Below the pieces are notes generated by a model. The model made no database searches. It was given only the letters and a program-made list of their open reading frames with translations, and had not been told where the DNA came from. A stretch of DNA of 64,000 nt, taken from Octadecabacter arcticus 238. GTDB taxonomy: Bacteria; Pseudomonadota; Alphaproteobacteria; Rhodobacterales; Rhodobacteraceae. Position numbers and translations under genes: made by a program. The stretch covers positions 4,035,001 to 4,099,000 of the forward strand of contig NC_020908.1 in assembly GCF_000155735.2 (NCBI RefSeq), written 5' to 3'. Positions 25,768 to 36,039 of this stretch are shown piece by piece. Within the stretch, counting starts at the first letter, position 1. Each line of letters begins with the position of its first letter.

Positions 25768-26634
25768 ATGTCACGTCCAGTTTGGCTTCTCCTTGCACCC
25801 GTCCTGTTCCTGATCCTGTGGTCGGGTGGTTATGTCGTCGCCAAAGTAGGGCTGCTGCATGCTGCGCCTATGGCGATATTGGCGATGCGCTATGCCTGCG
25901 TAATCGTCATTATGACCGTGCTTTTTATGATTTTCCGCCCGCCTTTGCCCACCAAGCACATCGACTGGTTGCATTTGGCCATCGTAGGCATCCTGATCCA
26001 AACTGTCTATTTCGGACTAACATATCTGGCGTTTGTGAACGGTGTGGCTGCGGGAACCGCTGCGTTGATGATGATCTTGCAGCCGATCCTTGTGGCGCTG
26101 ATCGCGCCAAAATGGAGCGGTGAGAGGATCGGTTGGCGGCAATGGGGCGGGTTGCTGATTGCTTTGGCGGGGACAACGGCAGTTATAGCCTCGCGGCTAG
26201 ACATCGGGCCGCCTCCGGTGCTGGGGTTCGTGTTTGTCCTGCTTGGGTTAGCAGGAATTACCGGCGCTACGCTTTGGGAAAAACGCTTTGGCCTGTCGCA
26301 TCATCCGATCACCGCAAACCTAATTGGTTATGCGGCTGGGCTGATCTGCCTGTTGCCATTCCTGTATCTGGAAGACGCACAACCGATCCTTTGGGATTGG
26401 GAGTTTTTTGCCGTGATGGTCTATCTAGTCATTGGTAATTCGGTGATCGCTGTGGGTTTGTTGTTGTCGATGATCCGCGCAGGCGAGGTCGCGCGCGTTT
26501 CAACCTTACTGTTCCTTGTCCCACCCGGTGCCGCGCTGGCCGCTTGGTTGGTTCTGGACGAGGCAATGCCGTTGATCGCCTGGATCGGAATGGCAATTGC
26601 CGGGGCAGGTGTTTTGATCGCCACGCGCAAGTGA
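25768..26634 (+). CDS. EamA/DMT family transporter
   Basis: A 288-residue membrane protein with about ten hydrophobic segments arranged as two EamA repeats. The first repeat starts LWSGGYVVAKVGLLHAAPMA, and the second contains ITGATLWEKRFGLSHHPITA. Members export or import small metabolites such as amino acids; the substrate is unknown. The start is the ATG at 25768. It is a single gene between degraded sequences. Confidence 0.87.
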   Translation: MSRPVWLLLAPVLFLILWSGGYVVAKVGLLHAAPMAILAMRYACVIVIMTVLFMIFRPPLPTKHIDWLHLAIVGILIQTVYFGLTYLAFVNGVAAGTAALMMILQPILVALIAPKWSGERIGWRQWGGLLIALAGTTAVIASRLDIGPPPVLGFVFVLLGLAGITGATLWEKRFGLSHHPITANLIGYAAGLICLLPFLYLEDAQPILWDWEFFAVMVYLVIGNSVIAVGLLLSMIRAGEVARVSTLLFLVPPGAALAAWLVLDEAMPLIAWIGMAIAGAGVLIATRK

Positions 26635-26720
26635 AGGACTTATCTTATTCTTTTCACAGGTCCCATGCGAAAGTAGCTCCGTTGCCTAGCCTTGAGAACA
26701 CGGCCAGATAATGGTGGCGA

Positions 26721-26910
26721 TTGGGTCGTTGGAGACCGTTCGGTAGTAGAATCATCGCCGTCTTTTCCCTGAGGCCTGAACGGATACGCGAGGCTGTGGC
26801 CTCGCATGACAAGCCTAGGACACGTATAAGTGGACGAAAAATACCATTAGCATGGATATTTCAAAAGAGACTTTGGACGTGCATCGCCTGAGCGACGGAG
26901 CAACCTCCCA
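26721..26910 (+). mobile_element. Truncated IS110 left end
   Basis: The first 120 bases match the IS110 left-end region at 4966-5084, and then a short piece of the transposase start follows (MDISKETLDVHRL in translation). Everything after that is gone. The copy is inactive. It is useful as a comparison for the noncoding end of the element. Confidence 0.65.
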
Positions 26911-26966
26911 ATACCAACAACAGTCATTCATGCAAAGCGCAGCAAACTGATGGGTCGAGCCTATTT

Positions 26967-27113
26967 GTGCCAATGCTGCACCACGCAAATTTCGTCACGA
27001 AGGGCGGAAACCGGACCTTCGCTGCGCCCGCAAACTGAATTGGACAACTTGAAGAAAGCGGACGCTCGGAGCTGCGACCCTGTCTCTCCAGTGTGCAAAC
27101 GCAGCTACGGGAG
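26967..27113 (+). repeat. Interspersed intergenic repeat, copy 3
   Basis: Contains CGAAGGGCGGAAACCGGACC followed by TTCGCTGC, then AAGAAAGCGGACGCTCGGAG and GTGTGCAAACGCAGCTA. It aligns with copy 1 (6622) along nearly its whole length. The gap 26911-27406 around it has no gene. Confidence 0.6.
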
Positions 27114-27406
27114 CTCTCTTTTTCGACGACCTCATGTGGTCCAGTCATTAAATCATCATGCTGATGCTGCTGGACTCATTTGTTCAGTGTCGAAAGACAA
27201 ACATCCAAATGTGATGATAGACGAACTTGTACGATACCCTGATACTGATCGACAACTTTCAGCCAAGTTTTGGGTCCCTCTGAACATCTACTAAGGAACG
27301 CTGCGAAACGCAGTTTTAATTTTGTAATGGACCTTCAACCTGAAGTTCTGTGCAAATACAGTGAAGCTGTAAGAAAAAACGCTCAAATCAGACTCGTTGT
27401 ATAGCA

Positions 27407-28039
27407 TCAAAAGCTTTTTAAAGCTTGGGCACGTTGATCTTTGTGATCGGAGAATTCAAACGCTTTGAAAGATACGCAGTTATTTCTTGTAAGATGCCAA
27501 ACCATACATTCTCCACCGATATAAATTCGTTCATTTGCAGGTTTGCTTGCTTGGATACTGCGTTGCTGTGCCATCATCGTCTGGACCCCACGTTTGAGGT
27601 CAGTTTCCCCTTCAGGAAACTCGCATTCTGGCTTAACTCCCCAACCGGACCGTAATGTTTCGGAACGAAAATTATTGGTTGATCGTGACATAAAACCAAA
27701 TGTTTCGTTTTCTTCGCTTATTCCCAAATGGTAAATTGTTGCTGTCTGGTCTTCGGCTAAGTCATATTCAGCTTGGGCAATGGCCCATATCCTGCGCAAA
27801 TTCGTAGGCGCGTGAAAGGCTACATTTAAGATACCGCTCAGTACCATTCGGTCGTTCATTTGCTGGACCCACTGTCCCATTATCCCAGCGACACCAGTTC
27901 CAGCCACAATCATTCTCAAGTGCGGAAGATACATAGCTTTCGTTGAGAACACTGCCGGTGATCCGTCAGGTAGTGTTGCCAGCGTATCAGTTGCGACACT
28001 GATGCAATCAGTGTTCAACTGAAAAATTAATGATGACAT
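27407..28039 (-). CDS. Hypothetical protein, possible Ntn-hydrolase-like fold
   Basis: A 210-residue protein. Its first 60 residues (LIFQLNTDCISVATDTLATL, then STKAMYLPHLRMIVAGTGVA) follow the strand pattern of proteasome-type Ntn hydrolases: a strand, an ATDT-like turn, a K-containing strand and a GTG/AG turn. There is no free N-terminal Thr, Ser or Cys after processing that I can point to, so activity is doubtful. It is alone between repeats and an IS30 element and looks acquired. Confidence 0.45.
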   Translation of the reverse strand: MSSLIFQLNTDCISVATDTLATLPDGSPAVFSTKAMYLPHLRMIVAGTGVAGIMGQWVQQMNDRMVLSGILNVAFHAPTNLRRIWAIAQAEYDLAEDQTATIYHLGISEENETFGFMSRSTNNFRSETLRSGWGVKPECEFPEGETDLKRGVQTMMAQQRSIQASKPANERIYIGGECMVWHLTRNNCVSFKAFEFSDHKDQRAQALKSF

Positions 28040-28263
28040 AAGATGAGGATCACTTCCTTAACCTACCGTGATGCTTAGTCGTGTGTGGATCAAAAAACCG
28101 CTCGTATTTGGTTGTATTACTTGCTCCGTTAGTCAGTTAAGTAGTTGCGCCCATGTGTTCGTCCAGCACATGCACGATAGGTCGCAGCTACGTCATCACG
28201 GTGACCTAATTTTGCCAATATGGATCTTTGGTTTAAAACAATACCATGCCGCACCCCTTGGAT

Positions 28264-29325
28264 TCAAACATCACGTGCAACGGTTGATTTGAAGGCCTCG
28301 ATTTCGTCAGCCATGGCTTCAGCGGGTGTTCTCCATCTGAGGGTTTTTCTTGGACGGTTGTTCATCAGGTTTGCAACGTCGTTGAGCCATGTTTGGCTTG
28401 CACCGTTCAGGTCAGTTCCTTTGGGCATGAACTGACGCAGCAGTCCGTTGGTGTTCTCGTTGCTGCCGCGCTGCCAAGGCGCGTGCGGGTCGCAGAACCA
28501 GATATCGATCTTCAACCGTCTGGCGAGTTCGGGGTGGCAGGCCATTCACTGCCCGGCAGTGGTTTGCTTGCAAACCATGAGAGGGTCGGAGCCGCGGTCG
28601 TAGGTCATGCTCTTGCGCAAGGCCGCTGGCAGTCGTTTCATTTGGCGGGTGAAGCTGTCGAGCGCGGCCTCGGCCCCATTGCCATCCATTTTGCAAAGAA
28701 TGACAAAGCGTGTCTTGCGCTCGACCAAGGTACCCACTGACGAGCGATTGAATGCGCCCTTGATGAGGTCGCCCTCCCAATGGCCGGGTACCAGTCGTGC
28801 TTCGATCTCTTCAGGGCGATTGATAATGCGAAATGATTCCGGAACCATAGCACTGCCCGCCGCTGTCCTGCGCTGGAGCCCACGCTTAGGCTTCGCTTGA
28901 CGCAACGCCTCGATCATCGCCGCCTTCAGCCCGCCACGTGGCTGCGCGTAAATCACAGCTTAGATGGTCTCATGGCTCACATGGGCGGATGGATCATCAG
29001 GCTTCATGAGACGCAGTCTCTGCGCAATCTGCTCAGGCGACCAGTGCAGATGCACGAGCTTGCCATGCACGAAGCGATACAGATCGCCTCCCTCGGCAAG
29101 TTTGCGTGTGCGGCGGCAGCGCGCGCGACGGGCATCATAGGCCTGCCGCGCCGCTTGCGGGCAATAGCTGCCGTCTTCCTGCCGACCCCGCGCCAACTCA
29201 CGGCAAATCGTGCTCGCCGGGCGATGCAAAAGCTGGCCGATCAACCGCTGGCTACTGCCCCGAATGTTTTCAGCGCATATCACGCCACAGTCCTCGCTGC
29301 TGAGGTGCTTGCTTCGTATGTCCAT
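28264..29325 (-). pseudogene. IS30-family transposase with two in-frame stops
   Basis: One reading frame holds a complete IS30 transposase but is cut by TAA at 28960-28962 and TGA at 28546-28548. The parts are an N-terminal HTH region (LIGQLLHRPASTICRELARG), the DDE domain (ARLVPGHWEGDLIKG, MTYDRGSD) and the C-terminal end (FCDPHAPWQRGSNENTNGLL). The first stop replaces a Tyr codon in TIYAVIYAQ. Two single-base changes would restore the gene, so decay is recent. TGCAAC-containing ends near 28275 and 29360 are the likely termini. Confidence 0.85.
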
Positions 29326-29389
29326 CGCAACATCCTATGCCCAAAGGGCTCTGAGTGTTGCATTTGAAACTTGAGCCTAAGCTGCGTCA

Positions 29390-29935
29390 ATGAGCGGTCC
29401 GACACTTACCAAGAACGATAAAACACACGATTGCTCACTTACTCTGGTGCGTGGCATTATGGTCGACACATTCCGCAGCCCGGCCATTTCGGCATTAGTT
29501 GCAGGCCTCTGTCTTGGCATTCTGTCAGAGCCTGACACGGTCTTCAAAAGCTTCTACGAGCCGCTGTTCCGGGGCCTGCTGTCTATCTTGATGCTGATCA
29601 TGGGCATGGAAGCATGGGCGCGGTTCGCAGGGCTTCGCAAAGTTGCACATGCCTACATCCTTTATGGGATCACGGCCCCGATCATCCATGGCCTTATGGG
29701 GTTTGGCGTTGGGTTGCTTGCCCATCAGCTTACAGGATTTTCGGAAGGCGGTGTCATCTTACTCGCGGTCATGGCGGCTTCCAGTTCGGACAACTCCAGT
29801 CCACCCACAATGCGCACAGCACTGCCAGAGGCGAATTCATCCGCCGTTATCGGAACATCAACGGGGTGGGGCACGCCAGTTTCCATTCTCAGCATCCCTT
29901 TGTTCATGGCCTTAGCTGAATTGATGATGGGATAG
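29390..29935 (+). pseudogene. SbtA-type sodium-bicarbonate symporter, 5'-truncated
   Basis: From about residue 28 on the frame matches the second half of DUF897/SbtA transporters: AISALVAGLCLGILSEPDTV, helices with LLSILMLIMGMEAWARF, and AASSSDNSSPPTMRTALPEANSS near the end, the conserved serine-rich loop and the AxPEAN block. The usual protein is over 300 residues; here about 160 remain. The IS30 element ends some 20-30 bases upstream, so the N-terminal half was lost with its insertion or a later deletion. Confidence 0.7.
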
Positions 29936-30044
29936 GGGCAAGCGACTTGGGTCGCAGTCTCGCAACAAAGACAGCTCAAGAAGCCAACCATCCAATTTTG
30001 ACAAGGTAGGTCCACTTTGTCCGCTGACCGACGTTTCAGCCAAC

Positions 30045-30125
30045 AAAAATGCTGCACCATGCGCGAATGGCCGCAATGATGGGCCGCACTGTAGCATCCT
30101 GGGGTGGATGTGAAAGGCAGTAAAG
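30045..30125 (+). repeat. Interspersed intergenic repeat, partial copy
   Basis: GGGCCGCACTGTAGCATCCT, GTGAAAGGCAGTAAAGGGCC and the flanking ATGGCCGCAATGA match the left part of the copy at 9891. It is in the gap between the SbtA remnant and the MFS gene. Confidence 0.45.
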
Positions 30126-30169
30126 GGCCGGTTGTGATTGAATTGCCTGCTCCGGAACCACGGCATACT

Positions 30170-31450
30170 CTAGCCTGCCGCCTCTTCGGCTTCTGCGTTC
30201 TCGGCTGCCCAGACAGCTGCGTCACCGACCGCTACGGCGGAGGCTGTGGGCACAAGGTTCAAATACGTGTCGGTCTCGGATACCGGAAGCGCCTCGCGTT
30301 GGCTTATGCGATAAAATGCATAAACTGCGATCGCCGCGAAGGTGCCGCCAAGCACGATCCAGAAGGCGAACGGGCCGAGAGCATCCATCGCGAATCCAAT
30401 GGCAATTGGGCCGATGATGGCACCCAACCCGAAGGTGAAGACCAAACCGCCCGAAGTTGCAGGCATGTCCTCAGCGGGTACGTTATCGTTGGTATAGGCC
30501 AGTAGTAGCGCGTATAGCGGCGTCGTCGTTCCACCTGCGAAGAAGGCCGCACCCATTATAGGGACAAGCGGATCGGAGAAGAGCCAGTCAGGCGGGCTTT
30601 GCGCCATCCACCCCAACCCACAGGCCACCGCGCCAAGAAAAGCCGTGCCGCAGATGACCTTACGCCGGTCCAGCCTGTCGGATAGCCAGCCGATTGGAAT
30701 CTGCATCAGCAGTGCGCCGCCAAAAAGCATCGCCACGAAGAGTGAAATTTGGTTGGCACTCAGGCCGATCTCGCTCCCGAAGACCGCACCCATCCCCGAC
30801 TGGCTCGCATAGATGCTACCCAGTAAGAAGATGCCGATGGTGCCGAGCGGCGAGGCGGCGAACAGCTCCTTGAGATTGCCGGGCTTTGCCACCTCGACGG
30901 GTGGTGCAGGTTGAACCGACAGCAAGATCGGTGCAAAGGATATAGAAACCAAGATCGAGGCACCGATGAACAGCACCGCATTGCCTGCATCTCCAAGCGT
31001 AAGCAGGCCCTGCGCCGCGATAATGCCCAACGTCTGAGCGAGCATATAGGCCGATAGCATCTTGCCGCGGCTCTCGTTCGTAGAGGCGTTGTTAAGCCAG
31101 CTTTCGGCCACAACATAGATGCCCGACATGCAAAATCCGATGATGATCCGTAGGACCGTCCATGTCCAAGGCTCTGGCAATAACGTAAAGGCGATCAAGC
31201 CTGCAGACATGAAACTACCCAGCGCCGCGAAGACACGCACATGGCCCACCCTCTGGATCAGGACAGGAGTGAAACGCGCACCAGACAGGAAGCCCAGAAA
31301 GTAGCCCGAGGTCACGATCGATAGTTCGGTAGAGGAGAACCCCTCAATTCCGCCGCGCAGACCCATCAATGTGAAATGCATCCCGTTGCCGAGCATGATA
31401 AGAACGATGCCTAAAAGGAGTGCCCAGACGGAGGCGAGCATTCTTATCAT
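30170..31450 (-). CDS. MFS transporter (YcaD-like)
   Basis: A 426-residue protein with twelve membrane segments in two halves. It starts SVWALLLGIVLIMLGNGMHF and has LRIIIGFCMSGIYVVAESWL and GWLSDRLDRRKV, which is the loop 2-3 motif of MFS proteins. The AESWLNN block is typical of the YcaD-like group. The ATG at 31450 follows an AAGGAG ribosome-binding site. The substrate is unknown. It stands alone. Confidence 0.87.
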   Translation of the reverse strand: MIRMLASVWALLLGIVLIMLGNGMHFTLMGLRGGIEGFSSTELSIVTSGYFLGFLSGARFTPVLIQRVGHVRVFAALGSFMSAGLIAFTLLPEPWTWTVLRIIIGFCMSGIYVVAESWLNNASTNESRGKMLSAYMLAQTLGIIAAQGLLTLGDAGNAVLFIGASILVSISFAPILLSVQPAPPVEVAKPGNLKELFAASPLGTIGIFLLGSIYASQSGMGAVFGSEIGLSANQISLFVAMLFGGALLMQIPIGWLSDRLDRRKVICGTAFLGAVACGLGWMAQSPPDWLFSDPLVPIMGAAFFAGGTTTPLYALLLAYTNDNVPAEDMPATSGGLVFTFGLGAIIGPIAIGFAMDALGPFAFWIVLGGTFAAIAVYAFYRISQREALPVSETDTYLNLVPTASAVAVGDAAVWAAENAEAEEAAG

Positions 31451-31499
31451 TTAAAGACTCCTTGCTGCAGTAGGTCGCGCTTCAAACCTACGATAAGTT

Positions 31500-31680
31500 A
31501 ATGCTGCAAACGCAATGCCGCAACGCCGCATGCATCTCAGTTTGCGACATCGTGCAGCTTTTTGCCCATGAATCGGTCCAAATGCTGCACGATGAACGAA
31601 CGGCCGGAAAGCGAAAGCTGCGCTGCAGCGTCATTACTCCTTTGCAACGGCAGCTCAGGGCCGTTCGCTACCTTCACAGT
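31500..31680. repeat. Interspersed intergenic repeat, divergent copy
   Basis: AATGCTGCACGATGAACGAA, CGGCCGGAAAGCGAAAGCTG and GCAACGGCAGCTCAGGGCCG resemble parts of the other copies. Similarity is weaker than for copies 1, 3 and 5. Confidence 0.35.
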
Positions 31681-31705
31681 CCCCCATGTGAATAAGGCGG
31701 GGGTT

Positions 31706-32020
31706 TCACGCTTGGGCCGATTTTTCTGACTTATACCTGCTGATCACGGCTTGGATGCGCGGATGAACGGGGCCATACGAATCTTGTGGCTGCTCGTGTG
31801 TTACCTCAGTTGGCCTCATCACAATCAAAAGACCAGCGTGGCCGCGCGCTCTTGGTCCTATGAATTGGCGAGTCGGATGCACTTCCCAATTCTCAAATGG
31901 TTCCATCGCGTTGCGCACTTCTGATATCAGGATCCGGCACTCGATGAGCCGGTCGCGTTGCGCGATCACTCTTTGCCCGGTGCGGATCGCTGAGAGCAGT
32001 TCAGTCATTTCGGTGATCAT
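31706..32020 (-). CDS. Hypothetical protein
   Basis: A 104-residue soluble protein with an AAGGATC ribosome-binding site seven bases before the ATG. It has an N-terminal helix (TELLSAIRTGQRVIAQRDRL) and a strand-rich part with RARGHAGLLIVMRPTEVTH. No family recognised. It is a single gene. Confidence 0.5.
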   Translation of the reverse strand: MITEMTELLSAIRTGQRVIAQRDRLIECRILISEVRNAMEPFENWEVHPTRQFIGPRARGHAGLLIVMRPTEVTHEQPQDSYGPVHPRIQAVISRYKSEKSAQA

Positions 32021-32434
32021 GGCTGGGATCCTTATTTTTATCCGTCTCTTTCATCTCTATTGTCTGCGGTTATTAAATTCTATGCGACAAACCGCGTGTG
32101 GAAACAGGCCGCGAAATTGCTCTGTGTAGCCCTCGTCTTGAGCCACTTCGTGCAGAGGCATCTAGTCACCCCAAAGCCAAAACTTGGTTCGAACGGTTAT
32201 GCCCAGATTATTGCAGTCAGTGTGGTCCTTATAGTGCCAAATATCCGCGCTATCCGTGTTCGACTGGCGCAGGTAGTTTATCCCCTTTGGGATTGCTCGA
32301 CCACATTCCTCGCATCGGTGCCATCATCGCCAATCGTGTCGACCCATATGATCTCAACATGAGATCGCTGAATTGACGTGGAAAGTAAGCGCTGTAAAAG
32401 AGTGGCTTCAACCATAAAGAGAAATCAACATCAC
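32021..32434. other. Gap before the photolyase gene
   Basis: About 410 bases without a supported gene. Overlapping short open frames on both strands are not backed by a ribosome-binding site or a family. The photolyase promoter must lie in the right part. Confidence 0.35.
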
Positions 32435-33970
32435 ATGACACAGGCGCCTCGCATTGTTTGGTTTAAACGAGATCTGCGGATCAATGATCACGCCCCCTTG
32501 CTGGCTGCGTCGCGGACAAACGCACCCATCATACCGCTTTACATTGTTGAGCCTGAATATTGGCAACAACCCTTCGCATCTCGTCGCCATTGGCATTTCA
32601 TCCACGATGGCCTTTGTGATTTAGACAGTGGCTTGGCTGAGTTGGGCCAACACCTTGTTGTAAAGGTTGGCGACTCTTGTGACGTGATCAAACAACTTCA
32701 TTTAGATCACGATGTAAGCCACGTGTATGCACATGAAGAAACAGGAAACCTATGGACATATAACAGAGATATAGCCGTTCAGAAGCTGTGCCAGAACCAT
32801 GGCATTGCACTGCATGAAGCGCCCACTAATGGGGTTGTTCGGCGGCTGCGCAGTCGAGATGACTGGTCCAAAATCCGAAACGCACGCATGGCTGAAAAGA
32901 TACTGCCAAAACCAAATGCTCTAAATTCATTTCCGCCGTGCAGTTCGGATACCCTACCTGATAAAAATGACCCGATCTTTGGCAATGTACCCATTGGCAA
33001 GGTGCAAAAGGGCGGGCGAAAACAAGCGGTTGCTGATCTGCGTAGTTTTTTAAATCACCGATCTCGCCAATATCTGTACCATATCTCAGCACCTGATTCA
33101 TCTGAGTTCCACTGCTCTCGCCTCTCCGCTCACCTTGCATGGGGCACCTTATCTGTGCGTGAGGTGGCGCAATCTATAGTCAAACGCCATGCCCAGTTAT
33201 CGCCTGACGAAAACAAAAGCTTTGGGCGCAATCTTACGGCTTTTGGCTCTCGCTTGGCATGGCGCTGTCACTTTATTCAAAAAATCGAAGATCAACCTGA
33301 AATAGAAACGCACTGCATGCACCCTGCATTCGAAGGGCTACGTGTCGGCGAACACAATGATCTACATTTTCAAGCATGGGCGAGCGGTCAAACTGGGTAC
33401 CCTTTCGTTGATGCCTGTATGCGCAACCTGACTGCAGAAGGCTGGATCACCTTCCGCATGAGAGCAATGCTGGTAAGCTTCGCCAGCTATCAACTATGGC
33501 TCGATTGGCGCGTTACGGGCGAACATCTGGCACGGCTGTTCACAGATTTTGAGCCCGGGATTCATTATAGCCAGCTGCAAATGCAATCAGGTGTCACGGG
33601 TATCAATACGATGCGTGTTTATAATCCGATCAAACAATCGATGGAGCATGATCCAAAAGGCACTTTCATTCGAAAGTGGGTGCCTGAGCTCAAGAGCGTT
33701 CCGGATGAGTTCATTCATGAACCCTGGAAATGGGAAAAGACACTGATTGACGATCGTGATTTTACGCTTGGGCAGGACTATCCTGCGCCACTTGTTGATC
33801 AAGCTGTTTCTGCGAAGGCTGCAAAACAACAGATCTCTGCCATACGGCAAAACCAGGACTTTGGGGTCGCGGCAAACGCCATTTTCCGCAAACTAGGAAG
33901 TCGAAAATCTGCTTCAAAACGCTGGAAGACGATCAAATCTAACAATAGCAATCAATTGTCATTGTTTTAA
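32435..33970 (+). CDS. Cryptochrome/deoxyribodipyrimidine photolyase family protein
   Basis: 511 residues from the ATG at 32435 ([20 protein letters not shown]); a longer frame begins upstream but the family start is here. Residues 6-140 form the antenna-binding Rossmann-like domain. Residues 280-470 form the FAD-binding domain, with [30 protein letters not shown] and [20 protein letters not shown], then FIRKWVPEL. It should repair UV-made cyclobutane dimers using light, or act as a photoreceptor; the sequence does not decide. The C-terminal tail is short and basic. Confidence 0.85.
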   Translation: MTQAPRIVWFKRDLRINDHAPLLAASRTNAPIIPLYIVEPEYWQQPFASRRHWHFIHDGLCDLDSGLAELGQHLVVKVGDSCDVIKQLHLDHDVSHVYAHEETGNLWTYNRDIAVQKLCQNHGIALHEAPTNGVVRRLRSRDDWSKIRNARMAEKILPKPNALNSFPPCSSDTLPDKNDPIFGNVPIGKVQKGGRKQAVADLRSFLNHRSRQYLYHISAPDSSEFHCSRLSAHLAWGTLSVREVAQSIVKRHAQLSPDENKSFGRNLTAFGSRLAWRCHFIQKIEDQPEIETHCMHPAFEGLRVGEHNDLHFQAWASGQTGYPFVDACMRNLTAEGWITFRMRAMLVSFASYQLWLDWRVTGEHLARLFTDFEPGIHYSQLQMQSGVTGINTMRVYNPIKQSMEHDPKGTFIRKWVPELKSVPDEFIHEPWKWEKTLIDDRDFTLGQDYPAPLVDQAVSAKAAKQQISAIRQNQDFGVAANAIFRKLGSRKSASKRWKTIKSNNSNQLSLF

Positions 33971-34075
33971 GGCAGGTCTCTTAAACCCACGAGCAGCCAT
34001 TGAGGTGCCTGCAGCGAAAGTGCGCTTTGTCCCGCAAAGCCGAGCTCTGGTAAGTCAGAATGCTAAATAGTGAAT

Positions 34076-34160
34076 GGATGTCCGCTTCGGGAGGGCTGCA
34101 CCGCAGCGTTTCTGCTTCAAACGAAGGTCCGGTTAGGGCCGTTCGTGTCTGACAATAGGC
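34076..34160 (-). repeat. Interspersed intergenic repeat, partial inverted copy
   Basis: Read on the minus strand it contains ACGGCCCTAACCGGACCTTC and GCGGTGCAGCCCTCCCGAAG, related to the GCGGACCTTCGCTGC core of copy 1. It lies between the convergent photolyase and WYL genes. Confidence 0.4.
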
Positions 34161-34200
34161 CCTCAAGTTGGATGGCCACACAAGCAACCATGAGCCAGGC

Positions 34201-35193
34201 TCACGGCAACACGCTGATGCGATTGTTCTGCAAGCCTGCCACCATTTCCCGCAGCGCAGGCGGTTCGATGACCTCGACCGCATCGCCCCACTTATAAAGA
34301 TGCCAGGCCATTTCAACCAAGCCGCTGGCGTCAAATGAGACGATCAACCTTCCATCCTCCTCGTCGACCATCCTCTGCTTTGGGTGGAATTCGAACTCGC
34401 GCGCAGTGACTGCCGCTGCCGGATCGAAACGCCAGATGACACGGCTGAACTCTGCATCCATATGAAACGATCCAAACGCCCGTGCGGCATAAGTTTCAAG
34501 GTCGAAGCCCTCGTCCTTGACAAACCACTCAGGAGTGACCTCAGCCCAAAAAATGCGGTCCATCCTAAACTGACGGAACTGGTCATCTTTGTGCGGATCA
34601 CGTGCCACCAAATAATGCCGGGTGCCAAGCAGCATACCGTAGGGCTCAACAATCCGCTCACGCGGGGCTGGATCATGTTTCCCTTGGTAGCTGATCATAA
34701 GCCGGCACGGCCCTTTTAGTGCAGCGGCAATAACACTTGTAACTTTAGGCGACGTTTTCACCTTGGGACCTGGGCGGCACGCGTAGCCTTGCGCCTCAAG
34801 AACAGCTTCCGCATCCACCTCAGCACGCCGCGCCGCTGCAGCGGGCAGCGTTGCCACAAAGCGTTCACGCAACCTTTGCAATACCTCGGCCTGCGAGTGC
34901 GCATCGTCTAGCACTGCCCGCCGGACGCTCATCTCAAGGGCCACCAGTTCGTCGTCATAAATACCCTGCATGCTGATCAAAGCAATGTCACGTAGCTTCC
35001 ACCAATACTGACGACCGCCATGCGTGTGTGGTTCAAGGCTTGGGAAGACCTCCTTTAATGCCTGCACCATGCGCTGGGCTGTACGTTGGTTCACCTCAAA
35101 CTTGGTCACAATATCTTGCAAGCAGACACCCCGATGGCGTGACGCGCACATGCCCGCCAGCCTCAATAGCTCCTGAGCTTTTCGGTATGACAT
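34201..35193 (-). CDS. WYL-domain transcriptional regulator
   Basis: A 330-residue protein. The N-terminal HTH has AQELLRLAGMCASRHRGVCL and VNQRTAQRMVQALKEVFP. Residues 150-240 form a WYL domain with LMISYQGKHDPAPRERIVEP and LLGTRHYLVARDP, and FRMDRI at its end. A C-terminal WCX-like part ends in EVIEPPALREMV. WYL regulators sense ligands, often nucleic acids, and frequently control accessory or defence genes. No partner is evident; it is divergent from the gene at 35431. Confidence 0.85.
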   Translation of the reverse strand: MSYRKAQELLRLAGMCASRHRGVCLQDIVTKFEVNQRTAQRMVQALKEVFPSLEPHTHGGRQYWWKLRDIALISMQGIYDDELVALEMSVRRAVLDDAHSQAEVLQRLRERFVATLPAAAARRAEVDAEAVLEAQGYACRPGPKVKTSPKVTSVIAAALKGPCRLMISYQGKHDPAPRERIVEPYGMLLGTRHYLVARDPHKDDQFRQFRMDRIFWAEVTPEWFVKDEGFDLETYAARAFGSFHMDAEFSRVIWRFDPAAAVTAREFEFHPKQRMVDEEDGRLIVSFDASGLVEMAWHLYKWGDAVEVIEPPALREMVAGLQNNRISVLP

Positions 35194-35430
35194 AGCGCCC
35201 CCTCTTATCTACGACAGCTTCTGACGTAGCAACTGTCGCAACCTCCCTCTAGAGGGCGACTCGCTCTATGGTTTTTTTGATTGAGGAATAGTGCCATCAC
35301 CGTTGAGGAGATGTTGCAAAGGCATGCCTTCCCCAACCTACAACCTAGACGGTTTCTCCCTCTCACCAGCGCCTCAGGCGGCGGCACCTTGACCAGGTGG
35401 CGTCTGCTTAAAACAGGGAACGGAACCAAA

Positions 35431-36027
35431 ATGGCATTACCACCGAGAGCCTTCTTCACATTGTACGAAACCGCAACACGATGGGGCTGCACCATCGCCG
35501 ACCTTGCGGGCTGGGCCAGCGAAGGCAAGCTGAATATCGTGACTGGCATTCCACTCGCCATTTGCGGACCCGACAAGGTGTCCGGCAAGATCAGCATATC
35601 ACCGATGGACATGCTGCCCCTCTTCAGGCGCAGCGGCACCGGGCCAACCACCATCCACCTGATGCGGGTAAAACCTGAATGCGGCAGCGACTGGGCTTAC
35701 GTCACAGAGCCCGTCGATGGGATCACAGTCTCCATCGCGGATTTGCTCATTAGCGGCCACGATGTCCTTCGATTTGAGGATGAGCATGATTTATTGCGGC
35801 GCGTCGGTGGAGGCACAGGCACGCTTTCGCCCTATGACTGGGAAGGCATGTACGTGGCCTTGACCCGGCGCGTTCACGAGCACGGCTTACCCGGGACACA
35901 AACAGAGTTGATAGCGGAAATGCAGGACTGGTTTGGCGATGTCGCCGAAAGCGGTGACGTGCCCGACGAAAGCACCATACGGCGCAGGTTGCGGCCGTTT
36001 TGGCGCGCGCCGCGCGGTGATAGCTGA
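35431..36027 (+). CDS. Hypothetical prophage-associated protein
   Basis: 198 residues from the ATG at 35431, preceded by GGGAACGGAA. It starts with ALPPRAFFTLYETATRWGCT and IADLAGWASEGKLNIVTGIP, which looks like an HTH-type DNA-binding domain of the kind that reads a 'column' in element control proteins. The end (ESTIRRRLRPFWRAPR) is also DNA-binding-like. It converges with the phage integrase 12 bases away, and similar genes accompany integrases in this bacterial family, so I take it to belong to the prophage edge. Confidence 0.5.
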   Translation: MALPPRAFFTLYETATRWGCTIADLAGWASEGKLNIVTGIPLAICGPDKVSGKISISPMDMLPLFRRSGTGPTTIHLMRVKPECGSDWAYVTEPVDGITVSIADLLISGHDVLRFEDEHDLLRRVGGGTGTLSPYDWEGMYVALTRRVHEHGLPGTQTELIAEMQDWFGDVAESGDVPDESTIRRRLRPFWRAPRGDS

Positions 36028-36039
36028 AAGTAAAAAATG

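Noticed and set aside
32060..32376. Small genes in the gap before the photolyase
   Set aside because: Overlapping frames on both strands have similar length; none has a ribosome-binding site or a recognisable family.
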